A stretch of 21,309 nt of DNA from Gammaproteobacteria bacterium. Lineage in GTDB: Bacteria; Pseudomonadota; Gammaproteobacteria; Arenicellales; Arenicellaceae. A program made the position numbers and the translations under genes. Under the pieces are notes generated by a model, which was given only the letters and a program-made list of their open reading frames with translations, had not been told where the DNA came from and ran no database searches. Positions 14,984 to 21,309 of this stretch are shown here, piece by piece. The first letter of the stretch is position 1. Every line of letters begins with the position of its first letter. Location: contig JAUHZM010000014.1 of the NCBI GenBank assembly GCA_030426005.1, positions 1 through 21,309 on the forward strand, read 5' to 3'.

Positions 14984-15739
14984 ATGTTAGTAATCAAAAA
15001 CCTCCATGTATCTGTCTTTGATACGCCGATTCTCAAGGGTCTTGACCTCGAAGTAAAAGCCGGGGAAGTCCACGCCATTATGGGTCCAAACGGCTCCGGT
15101 AAGAGTACCTTGTCAAACGTGATCGCCGGGCGCGATGGCTATGAAGTGACCGAAGGCTCAATCGAGTACATGGGCAATGATCTAACTGAACTCGAAGCCG
15201 ACGAACGCGCGTGTGAAGGCATCTTTCTGGCATTCCAGTACCCAGTTGAAATTCCCGGCGTGAGTAATATGGCGATGCTTAAAGCAGCCATCAACTCAAA
15301 ACGTAAATACCATGGGGAAGACGAAATCAGTGCCGGCGACTTCCTGAAACTGATTCGTGAGAAAGCCGATCTGGTTGAAATGAAACAGGAGTTTCTTAAA
15401 CGTTCGGTCAATGAAGGCTTTTCCGGTGGCGAGAAAAAGCGTAACGAAATCCTACAAATGGCCATGCTAGAGCCCAAATTGGCCCTACTGGACGAGACTG
15501 ATTCTGGCCTTGACATCGATGCACTTAAAGTCGTGTCGCAAGGTGTCAACGCCCTACGTAGCCCAGATCGAGCCATGGTGCTAGTCACACACTATCAACG
15601 CTTACTTGACTACATTGTGCCGGACTTCGTGCACGTGTTGGCAAATGGGCGCATTGTGAAGTCGGGCGACAAATCTCTGGCACTTGAGCTGGAAGAAAAA
15701 GGCTACGGCTGGATCGACGGACTTCAAAAGGCAGGCTAA
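14984..15739 (+). CDS. sufC: Fe-S cluster assembly ATPase SufC
   Basis: SufC is the ABC-type ATPase of the SufBC2D complex; ATP binding and dimerisation drive rearrangement of SufB-SufD. The 251 residues are typical (about 248). Motifs are Walker A GPNGSGKST (34-42), the Q-loop region FLAFQYPVEIPGVSN (about 81-95) and signature SGGEKKRNE (147-155). Walker B is LALLDE, with Asp170 and Glu171, and the H-loop His is His203 in VTHYQRLLDY. The FQYPVEIPGVSN and SGGEKKRNEI variants separate SufC from transport ATPases. The gap from sufB is 47 bp, with only a weak AGAAAG ribosome binding site; sufD follows after 2 bp. Confidence 0.98.
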   Translation: MLVIKNLHVSVFDTPILKGLDLEVKAGEVHAIMGPNGSGKSTLSNVIAGRDGYEVTEGSIEYMGNDLTELEADERACEGIFLAFQYPVEIPGVSNMAMLKAAINSKRKYHGEDEISAGDFLKLIREKADLVEMKQEFLKRSVNEGFSGGEKKRNEILQMAMLEPKLALLDETDSGLDIDALKVVSQGVNALRSPDRAMVLVTHYQRLLDYIVPDFVHVLANGRIVKSGDKSLALELEEKGYGWIDGLQKAG

Positions 15740-15741
15740 CG

Positions 15742-17022
15742 ATGATTGCAGCGGACCAAACTCAAAGCTGGATCGATGGCCACAGCGTGCTGGCCAACGC
15801 ACCGGCTTGGCTGAATAAGCAACGCACCGATGCGCTGACCCAGTTTGAAACTTTGGGTCTACCCGGTGTGCGCGACGAACAGTGGCGTTACACGAATCTA
15901 CGCGCGCTCAAGAGCACGGCATACCAGCTTGCTGAGCGCAGTGCACTCAACACGGAGCTACCGGCGACAAATGGTACGCGACTGGTGATTGTCGATGGTT
16001 ACGTTGATCTGGAAGCTTCCAGCATAGACAACATTGACGTCACCTTGGGCAGTCTGTCCGACATGTTGGGCAATACCGAAGTGCAAGCGGCCTTCGGCAC
16101 TACCCTACCGGTTAAACAGCATGGATTCATGTCGCTCAACACCGCCTACGCGGATGACGGCTATGTACTGATTATCGCGCCGAAACTGGTACTCAAAGAC
16201 CATATCGAAGTGGTGTTTGTAAACCAGGCAAGCGAAACGGTCAGCCATACTCGTAACCTGATCATCGCCGGTGCTCACAGCCAATGCACGGTGGTTGAAC
16301 GACATATCAGTGCCGCCGACAACCCGACGCATCTGAGTAATGTCATTACCGAGATTGTCACCGCCGACAACGCGCACGTAGATCACTACAAGATTCAACA
16401 ACTGGGTGATGCCGCCTTTCACATTGGTGGCGTATTCGTTAACCATGCCAGCCATGCTCACGTGAAAAGCCACAATATTGCACTGGGTGGCCGCATTGCC
16501 CGCAACGATGTCCACTGCAATTTGTTGGGGCAAGGTGCGCATATCGAAATGAACGGTTTAGTTGTCGGTTCTGGCGCCCAGCACGTCGATAATCACACTC
16601 AAGTTAATCATTTGGTACCGCACTGCACCAGTGATGAGTTCTATAAGACCATTCTCGACGACCAATCTCGCAGCGTGTTCCGTGGCCGGATTGTGGTTGC
16701 TCAGGATGCGCAGCAAACCAACGCGGATCAACAAAACAACAACTTATTGTTGTCGCCACAGGCAGAAGCCGATTGCAAACCGCAACTGGAAATCTACGCC
16801 GATGATGTTAAATGTTCGCACGGCGCAACCGTTGGTCAGCTGGATCCCAAATCAATCTTTTATTTAAAGTCCCGCGGCATCAGCGATGAACAGGCACATA
16901 CTTTGTTAACGTTTGCGTTTGCTAACGAGGTGATTGAACGTGTTCAAGTTGAATCCATTCGCACTGAATTAACGCAGTTGATCGCCGGAGAATTACTCAG
17001 CGGCTTGGCTGATCTAGTTTAG
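15742..17022 (+). CDS. sufD: Fe-S cluster assembly protein SufD
   Basis: SufD is the SufB paralogue that completes the SufBC2D scaffold and is needed for iron acquisition during assembly. The 426 residues match the usual 423. The N-terminal helical part includes PGVRDEQWRYTNLRALKS (about 41-58). A beta-helix follows, with SLNTAYADDGYVLIIAPKLVLKDHIEVVFV and RIARNDVHCNLLGQGAHIEMNGL. The closing motif is IYADDVKCSHGATVGQLD. In it Cys358 and His360 fall at the E. coli numbers, and His360 is the residue proposed to help form the nascent cluster. It starts 2 bp after the sufC stop, so the two are probably translated together. Confidence 0.97.
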   Translation: MIAADQTQSWIDGHSVLANAPAWLNKQRTDALTQFETLGLPGVRDEQWRYTNLRALKSTAYQLAERSALNTELPATNGTRLVIVDGYVDLEASSIDNIDVTLGSLSDMLGNTEVQAAFGTTLPVKQHGFMSLNTAYADDGYVLIIAPKLVLKDHIEVVFVNQASETVSHTRNLIIAGAHSQCTVVERHISAADNPTHLSNVITEIVTADNAHVDHYKIQQLGDAAFHIGGVFVNHASHAHVKSHNIALGGRIARNDVHCNLLGQGAHIEMNGLVVGSGAQHVDNHTQVNHLVPHCTSDEFYKTILDDQSRSVFRGRIVVAQDAQQTNADQQNNNLLLSPQAEADCKPQLEIYADDVKCSHGATVGQLDPKSIFYLKSRGISDEQAHTLLTFAFANEVIERVQVESIRTELTQLIAGELLSGLADLV

Positions 17023-17031
17023 GAAGTCTTG

Positions 17032-17059
17032 GCCAGCAAGTGTTGCCCAGCAAGTGTGT
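17032..17059 (+). repeat. 14-bp imperfect tandem duplication between sufD and sufS
   Basis: CCAGCAAGTGT occurs at 17033-17043 and again at 17047-17057, with a 14-bp period. The copies fill most of the 49-bp sufD-sufS gap, upstream of the sufS start. The first copy shares the nonamer GCCAGCAAG with the hairpin in the iscR leader. It may be a simple duplication without function. Confidence 0.7.
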
Positions 17060-17071
17060 AGATAAAAAGTT

Positions 17072-18334
17072 ATGAACAACGCAATCGATCCAAAAACCCA
17101 AACCACGCCAAGCACCGACTTCGATGTAACTCGATATCGCGCTGAGTTTCCCGCCTTGCATCAGGAAATCTCCGGTCGTCCTTTGGTGTATTTGGACAAT
17201 GGTGCCTCAACTCAAAAACCACAAGCAGTCATTGATGCGATCGAATCGTTCTATGAACACGACTATGCCAATGTACACCGCGGCATCCACACGCTGAGTC
17301 AACGTGCGACCGACTTGTTCGAGGCCGCACGCGAAACCGTACGCCAATTCATCAATGCTGCCTCGCTCGAGGAGGTAATCTTCACCAGCGGGACGACCGC
17401 GTCGATCAACCTGGTAGCACACAGCTTTGTACGTGCCAATTTGCAGCCCGGCGACGAAGTCATTGTCTCAATGATGGAGCATCATTCGAATATCGTGCCC
17501 TGGCAATTGCTGGAGCAACAAGCCGGGCTCAAAGTGCGTGTCATTCCAATTAATGAACATGGCGAATTGTTGTTTGATGAGTTTTTAAAACTCTTGAACT
17601 CAAAAACCAAGCTACTCGCGATTACCCAGCTTTCAAATGCGCTTGGCACGATCACACCGTTAAAAGCCATGATTGATGCCGCTCACAACGTTGGTGCCAA
17701 GGTGCTGGTCGACGGTGCGCAAGCGATCGCGCACACACCCGTCGATGTGCAAGCATTGGATTGCGATTTCTATGCATTCTCCGGTCACAAACTGTTTTCA
17801 CCAACCGGCATCGGTGTGCTGTACGGAAAACGCGATTTGCTGGATGCAATGCCACCCTATCAAGGTGGCGGTGAAATGATCAAGGTGGTCAGTTTTGATG
17901 GCACGGAGTTCAATGAGCTACCGCATAAATTTGAAGCTGGCACGCCTAATATAGCCGGAGTAATCGGACTGGCAGCCGGGATTGATTACGTCACCCAGAT
18001 TGGTCTGGATCGCATTGCCGCCTACGAACACGAATTGTTGGAATACGCGACCGAAAAGCTGTCCGCGATTGAGGGCTTACGCATTATCGGTACCGCACAG
18101 AACAAAGCCAGCATCTTCTCTTTTCAAATAGCTGGTGTGCATGCCTCTGATCTCGGCACGCTGCTGGATCATCAAGGCGTTGCCATCCGAGTTGGCCACC
18201 ATTGCGCCATGCCGGTGATGCAATTTTATGGCGTTGACGCGACAGCACGTGCGTCATTGGCCTTTTATAATACGCGTGAAGACATTGACGCCCTGGTTGA
18301 TGCCATTCAAAAAGCAATTTCTATGCTGACCTGA
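17072..18334 (+). CDS. sufS: Cysteine desulfurase SufS
   Basis: SufS is the PLP-dependent group II desulfurase that strips sulfur from L-cysteine to give alanine and an enzyme persulfide. The 420 residues fit the family (about 406) with a slightly longer N-terminus. Markers are YLDNGASTQKP (40-50), the EVIFTSGTTASINLVAHSF phosphate-binding region and MMEHHSNIVPWQ. Others are DGAQAIAH, the Schiff-base Lys240 in FSGHKLFSPTGIG, and the persulfide Cys378 in the short group II loop VRVGHHCAMPVM. The gap after sufD is 49 bp and contains the small tandem repeat. Group II enzymes need a partner such as SufE or SufU for good activity, and neither is encoded in this window. Confidence 0.97.
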   Translation: MNNAIDPKTQTTPSTDFDVTRYRAEFPALHQEISGRPLVYLDNGASTQKPQAVIDAIESFYEHDYANVHRGIHTLSQRATDLFEAARETVRQFINAASLEEVIFTSGTTASINLVAHSFVRANLQPGDEVIVSMMEHHSNIVPWQLLEQQAGLKVRVIPINEHGELLFDEFLKLLNSKTKLLAITQLSNALGTITPLKAMIDAAHNVGAKVLVDGAQAIAHTPVDVQALDCDFYAFSGHKLFSPTGIGVLYGKRDLLDAMPPYQGGGEMIKVVSFDGTEFNELPHKFEAGTPNIAGVIGLAAGIDYVTQIGLDRIAAYEHELLEYATEKLSAIEGLRIIGTAQNKASIFSFQIAGVHASDLGTLLDHQGVAIRVGHHCAMPVMQFYGVDATARASLAFYNTREDIDALVDAIQKAISMLT

Positions 18335-18339
18335 TTATC

Positions 18340-18729
18340 ATGAACGAAACGCTTACCCCGTACATCAAGAAACCCGAAGGCGCTGGGGACAAACCCATCG
18401 AGAGTTCGGCGCGCCCACGTACTCCGGAAGAACTGCGCCCGGACATCATCGACGCATTGCGTACCGTTTACGACCCGGAGATACCGGTGAACATCTACGA
18501 CCTTGGGTTGATTTATAACTTTGAGATCGATGACGACTATTTTGTGGATGTCAGTATGACGCTCACCGCACCAGGTTGCCCGGTTGCCGAGACCTTTCCT
18601 GGCATTGTCGAAAACGCAGTCAAAAGTGTGGTCGGTGTATCGGACGCACGCGTTGAATTGACCTTTGATCCGCCATGGACCATGGACAATATGTCGGAAG
18701 AAGCGAAACTTGAATTGGGCATGATTTAA
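18340..18729 (+). CDS. sufT: SUF-associated Fe-S maturation factor SufT (MIP18/DUF59 family)
   Basis: A 129-residue DUF59 protein of the SufT type. SufT is an accessory factor that helps mature Fe-S proteins, mostly when demand is high. The core begins at about residue 30 (TPEELRPDIIDALRTVYDPEIPVNIYDLGLIY), with the conserved Asp-Pro-Glu at 45-47. It continues with MTLTAPGCPVAE, where Cys80 is the conserved reactive cysteine. The end DPPWTMDNMSEEAKLELGM is diagnostic of the SUF-linked subgroup. An extra charged N-terminal tail (about 1-28) precedes the domain. It starts 5 bp after the sufS stop, firmly inside the operon. Confidence 0.95.
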   Translation: MNETLTPYIKKPEGAGDKPIESSARPRTPEELRPDIIDALRTVYDPEIPVNIYDLGLIYNFEIDDDYFVDVSMTLTAPGCPVAETFPGIVENAVKSVVGVSDARVELTFDPPWTMDNMSEEAKLELGMI

Positions 18730-18751
18730 CAGCCACCACGCTGAAGTAGAC

Positions 18752-19471
18752 ATGGACAAACCCGCCATCATCGAGGTTTTAGAGAGCGCGCATCTGGCAC
18801 ATCGGGCCGGAGATTTCGTAAATGCCTTGTCGTTTTACGAGCATTTTTTTGATCATGCCCTCGATGACGACCCGTATGCACTGTATGGCGTGCGGCTGTC
18901 GCACTGCCTCAACGGCTGGGCTGAGCTGGCCACGGTGTTTCCCGGTGCGAAACAACGGCTAGAAGCCAAGCAACAACACTTATTAGATGACTATCTGCGT
19001 GGCCGTGCGCCAGAGCGTTTTCATGATTATTTGAGTGTGTCGCAGGTATTAGGGCTCGAACAAGATGCGCTCGAACAGTTCCTAACATTACATCACCGTG
19101 AACCCAAATCAGCCGCCAAGCTGAGCAAGTTTGTCTGGGACTTGTTGATTCAGGGTGAATATTGGCAAGTCTGCAGCGATCTTTTACAAGAGCCAAAGCA
19201 CAAACTCGAAGAGCTGTTTGCAGTATTCGATGAGGCAGCCAAAATGAAAGACGTGGACCCCGCGTTTGACGACATCAAATTTGACCGTCACATCGTCACC
19301 ACCCTGCTAGACGGCGTGCAAGATTTGATCACCGTGTTGCGCAATAGCCATAGAAGCGATGAGATCGCCGCGCTGAACACCCAGTTCAAAACCGCCTTAG
19401 CACAACGCGAACACGCGGAACTGCAACGCCAGTCACACGCCAAGAGCACGTTTTTATTCGCCGGTCATTAG
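18752..19471 (+). CDS. Unrecognised helical protein, last gene of the suf operon
   Basis: I do not recognise this 239-residue protein. It lacks a signal peptide and membrane segments, so it should be cytosolic. It is predicted almost wholly helical. The first 60 residues (ESAHLAHRAGDFVNALSFYEHFFDHALDDDPYALYGVRLSHCLNGWAELATVFPGAKQRL) read like two TPR-type helical hairpins. The middle (LEQDALEQFLTLHHREPKSAAKLSKFVWDLLIQGEYWQVCSDLL) continues that style. The C-terminus is charged (FKTALAQREHAELQRQSHAKS). Two cysteines (in SHCLN and WQVCSD) show no metal motif. It starts 22 bp after sufT on the same strand, and the next gene has its own candidate promoter. It is thus probably the last suf operon gene. 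A scaffold or adaptor role in Fe-S assembly is only a guess. Confidence 0.75.
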   Translation: MDKPAIIEVLESAHLAHRAGDFVNALSFYEHFFDHALDDDPYALYGVRLSHCLNGWAELATVFPGAKQRLEAKQQHLLDDYLRGRAPERFHDYLSVSQVLGLEQDALEQFLTLHHREPKSAAKLSKFVWDLLIQGEYWQVCSDLLQEPKHKLEELFAVFDEAAKMKDVDPAFDDIKFDRHIVTTLLDGVQDLITVLRNSHRSDEIAALNTQFKTALAQREHAELQRQSHAKSTFLFAGH

Positions 19472-19484
19472 CACCGAGTACTGG

Positions 19485-19511
19485 TGGACAAAGTCGCCGG
19501 TCTGCTAAGAT
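19485..19511 (+). promoter_or_regulatory. Candidate extended -10 promoter of the lipase-like gene
   Basis: TAAGAT (19506-19511, 5 of 6 against TATAAT) is preceded by TGC, giving an extended -10 element. TGGACA (19485-19490) is a fair -35, but the spacer is only 15 bp; extended -10 promoters tolerate weak -35 contacts. Transcription would start near 19518, 26 nt before the ATG. Confidence 0.5.
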
Positions 19512-19543
19512 GCTGGTATTAACAACCATCTTGGCATTTTCCG

Positions 19544-20368
19544 ATGCAAACCATTAGTGAACAACTCGACGGCGGCTACTATTACCGCACCTGGCCAGTC
19601 GACGGCGATGTGAAAGCCGTTATCGTGTTAGTGCATGGTCTTGGTGAGCATTGTCAACGCTACGACGCATTAGCTGACTACCTAGGTAAACACGGCTACG
19701 CTGTGTGCAGTATGGACTTGCCAAGTCACGGCAATTCCAGCGGCACGCCCGGCCATGTAGCGCGTTTCGCACAGTTCTCAGACGCGGTACTCACACTGTA
19801 CTCACGCGCAAAAGCTAGCTACCCAGACCACCCAATCTTTCTTCTCGGTCACAGCATGGGCGGGTTGATCTCGGCCAATCTATTACTGGACCATCAAGAT
19901 AAGTTCAATGGTGCCCTGTTGTCCGGTGCTGCAATCCAGAGCCCACAAGAACCACCGGCATGGCAAGTGAGTATCATTAAGGCCATCGCAGCGATTTTAC
20001 CCAAAACGCCAATTCTGGCCCTTGATGCGACTGGCATTAGTCGTGACCCATCCGTGGTCGAAGCGTATATGTGTGACCCCTTGGTGAGTAAATCCAAGCT
20101 GTCTGCACGCTTCCTGCTGGGCTTACGCCAAACCATGGACCGTGTACAAGCGCAGGCCAGCCAAATCACCTTGCCGATACTAATTATGCATGGTGGTGCA
20201 GACGTTATGACCGCACCAGCGGGATCTGAAAAACTTTTTAGCTTGGTGTCATCCAAAGACAAACAACTACAGATCTATCCTGGGTTGTATCACGAAATCT
20301 TTAACGAGCCGGAAGCTGAAAGTGTCTTTGCCGACGTGCTCTCGTGGTTACAAGCGCACACAGCATAA
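19544..20368 (+). CDS. Alpha/beta hydrolase, monoacylglycerol lipase-like
   Basis: A 274-residue serine hydrolase of the 'serine aminopeptidase S33 / monoacylglycerol lipase' group. The oxyanion-hole region is VLVHGLGEHCQRYDALADYL (about 28-47), a form typical of monoglyceride lipases. The nucleophile elbow is GHSMGG with Ser104. The acid is Asp220 in MHGGADVMTAPAGSEKL and the catalytic base His250 in YPGLYHEIFNEPE. A short cap region (about 128-180) covers the site. There is no signal peptide, so it is likely cytosolic. Substrate (monoacylglycerol, lysophospholipid or another ester) is inferred. No Shine-Dalgarno sequence is evident. It is probably transcribed from its own promoter and converges with the VOC gene 24 bp downstream. 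Confidence 0.9.
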   Translation: MQTISEQLDGGYYYRTWPVDGDVKAVIVLVHGLGEHCQRYDALADYLGKHGYAVCSMDLPSHGNSSGTPGHVARFAQFSDAVLTLYSRAKASYPDHPIFLLGHSMGGLISANLLLDHQDKFNGALLSGAAIQSPQEPPAWQVSIIKAIAAILPKTPILALDATGISRDPSVVEAYMCDPLVSKSKLSARFLLGLRQTMDRVQAQASQITLPILIMHGGADVMTAPAGSEKLFSLVSSKDKQLQIYPGLYHEIFNEPEAESVFADVLSWLQAHTA

Positions 20369-20392
20369 ACCCTGTACACCTAACTCTAAACA

Positions 20393-20764
20393 TTAGGAAA
20401 AAATAGTCAGCACCGCGCCTGCGGGATCTCGAATCACATAATAGGTTTCGTCCCCCATGGTGCGTGGGCCGAGTAATACCGCACCACCCAGTGCTTGGAC
20501 CTGTTCGACGCTGGCAGCGACATCGGCTACGCGAACGTACATCATCCACTGCGGTGGAATCTCAGCATTACCACCACGCGCATGACAAACACCAGCGATA
20601 GTTTCACCTGATTCTGGCGTCTTCATAATAAAATCATCGTATTCGCCCATTGATACAGGCTCCGATGTCCAACCAATGACCGCAGAATAAAAGTCTTTGA
20701 CTCCAACCGCATCGTTGATTGTCAGATCACGCCACTCGATCTGACCAATTTGTTTATCTGGCAT
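20393..20764 (-). CDS. VOC family protein (glyoxalase/bleomycin resistance fold)
   Basis: A 123-residue single-unit VOC protein. The first beta-alpha-beta module is IGQIEWRDLTINDAVGVKDFYSAVIGWTSEPVSM. The second is PPQWMMYVRVADVAASVEQVQALGGAVLLGPRTMGDETYYVIRDPAGAVLTIFS, with the family's usual IRDPAGAVLTIF ending. The metal-binding His of glyoxalases is a Glu or absent in several positions, so a lyase activity cannot be assumed. Proteins of this size act as dimers. A strong GGAGGAG ribosome binding site (20770-20776) lies 5 nt before the ATG. It converges with the lipase-like gene and diverges from the DUF2244 gene. The substrate is unknown. Confidence 0.87.
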   Translation of the reverse strand: MPDKQIGQIEWRDLTINDAVGVKDFYSAVIGWTSEPVSMGEYDDFIMKTPESGETIAGVCHARGGNAEIPPQWMMYVRVADVAASVEQVQALGGAVLLGPRTMGDETYYVIRDPAGAVLTIFS

Positions 20765-20850
20765 ACTGACTCCTCCGAATCACAAGATGAGGATTATGAA
20801 CCGAACAAACGCCGCGTGATCCTAGCAAACACGGCGGATTCTTCCCTACT

Positions 20851-21309
20851 ATGGTTGAAACACATACCGACGGCAAGCAAACACAGCTCATTATGTCGCC
20901 GAACCGATCCATGAGCTGGCAGACTAACAAGAAAATATTGATCGCCCTATTTTTGGTCAATATGACCATCGCTGCCTGCTGGGCGTGGATGGGGGCCTGG
21001 ATGGTATTGCCGTTCGCAGGCTTAGAGGTAATGCTGGTCGGCATTGGTATGTACTACGTGTCCTGGAAGCTGAGCTTCAAGGAAATTTTAATGGTGGAAG
21101 GCCAATCACTGATCTTGCAAAAAGGCGTGTACTATCCAAAACAAGAGTGGCGCTGGCAGCTCGATCAGACGCGCCTACTACGACAGGAAAGTCGATATCG
21201 TCTGAGCGCACCAACGCTCAAGTTACAACACCTGAATCAACTGGAAGAAATCGGCCACTTTCTGAATCGCCAAGAAAAAAAACAGGTTCGGCAATTTATT
21301 GAACAACTG
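20851..21309 (+). CDS. DUF2244 membrane protein (3' truncated)
   Basis: The frame from ATG 20851 stays open to the last base (153 codons), so the gene continues outside the window. The protein reads MVETHTDGKQTQLIMSPNRS at the start, then two membrane helices (about 28-47 and 51-72). Between and within them is the DUF2244 signature GAWMVLPFAGLEVMLVGIGMYYVSWKLSFKE. A soluble C-terminal part begins with GQSLILQKGVYYPKQEWRW. The family is about 160 residues, so little is missing. DUF2244 genes often lie near cytochrome c oxidase genes, but no function is known. The start has only a weak GGCGGA upstream; later in-frame ATGs at 20893 and 20911 are possible. Confidence 0.85.
   Translation, partial: MVETHTDGKQTQLIMSPNRSMSWQTNKKILIALFLVNMTIAACWAWMGAWMVLPFAGLEVMLVGIGMYYVSWKLSFKEILMVEGQSLILQKGVYYPKQEWRWQLDQTRLLRQESRYRLSAPTLKLQHLNQLEEIGHFLNRQEKKQVRQFIEQL

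Noticed and set aside
20810..20836. CGCCG/CGGCG inverted repeat between the VOC and DUF2244 genes
   Set aside because: Only 5 bp of stem with a 17-base loop, no T-run and no known operator pattern.
20985..21302. Complete plus-strand 105-codon frame at the right edge
   Set aside because: It is a shadow of the DUF2244 gene, whose frame has no stop in the window and shows clear family motifs.
1..21309. Defence system, prophage, insertion sequence, CRISPR or tRNA
   Set aside because: All long frames match housekeeping or plain hypothetical genes, and I saw no transposase, repeat-spacer array, tRNA fold or terminal repeats. XerC is the chromosomal recombinase, not a phage integrase.

Overview
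This window looks like a piece of an ordinary gammaproteobacterial chromosome, outside the Enterobacterales. The dapF–DUF484–xerC cluster and the ubiE–ubiJ–ubiB block are typical of Gammaproteobacteria and their relatives. The genes are densely packed, base composition is moderate and even, and many starts overlap or nearly touch the preceding stop. I could not name the genus from sequence alone. I see no rRNA, tRNA, CRISPR array, insertion sequence, phage gene or attachment site. Both edges cut through genes: a crotonase-fold protein on the left and a DUF2244 membrane protein on the right.

Layout. (1) Positions 1-1299: the 3' part of an enoyl-CoA hydratase-family gene converges on a YrfG-type HAD nucleotidase. 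(2) 1402-5333: a plus-strand run of dapF, a DUF484 gene, xerC, a cytochrome b561–YceI fusion and a small CBU_0592-like membrane protein. The last three are joined by ATGA stop/start overlaps. (3) 5371-7876: four minus-strand genes, namely an unrecognised membrane-anchored protein, a secreted SIMPL (DUF541) protein, a DUF6498 membrane protein and a hotdog acyl-CoA thioesterase. (4) 7986-11346: DUF971, ubiE, ubiJ and ubiB, the ubiquinone-synthesis operon. (5) 11459-12855: a Kbp-like BON–LysM protein closed by a good intrinsic terminator, then a secreted protein of unknown function. (6) 13006-19471: iscR, sufB, sufC, sufD, sufS, sufT and a gene of unknown function, which make up an Fe-S cluster assembly operon. 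(7) 19544-21309: a monoacylglycerol-lipase-like hydrolase, a VOC protein on the minus strand and the truncated DUF2244 gene.

The most informative region is the suf operon. Its regulator is IscR-like, with the three cysteines and histidine of the [2Fe-2S] site. Just upstream lie a clear sigma70-type promoter (TTGAAT, 17 bp, TATACT) and a 25-bp palindrome matching the type 1 IscR operator, placed over the expected transcription start. This points to classical feedback: holo-IscR represses the operon when Fe-S clusters are plentiful. The desulfurase (SufS), the SufBCD scaffold and SufT are present, but no SufE, SufU or A-type carrier is encoded here. The operon ends with an unrecognised helical 239-residue protein.

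I found no obvious new defence or mobile system. The best leads are the unknown gene at the end of the suf operon, the b561–YceI fusion coupled to xerC, and the possibly leaderless dapF and yrfG transcripts.
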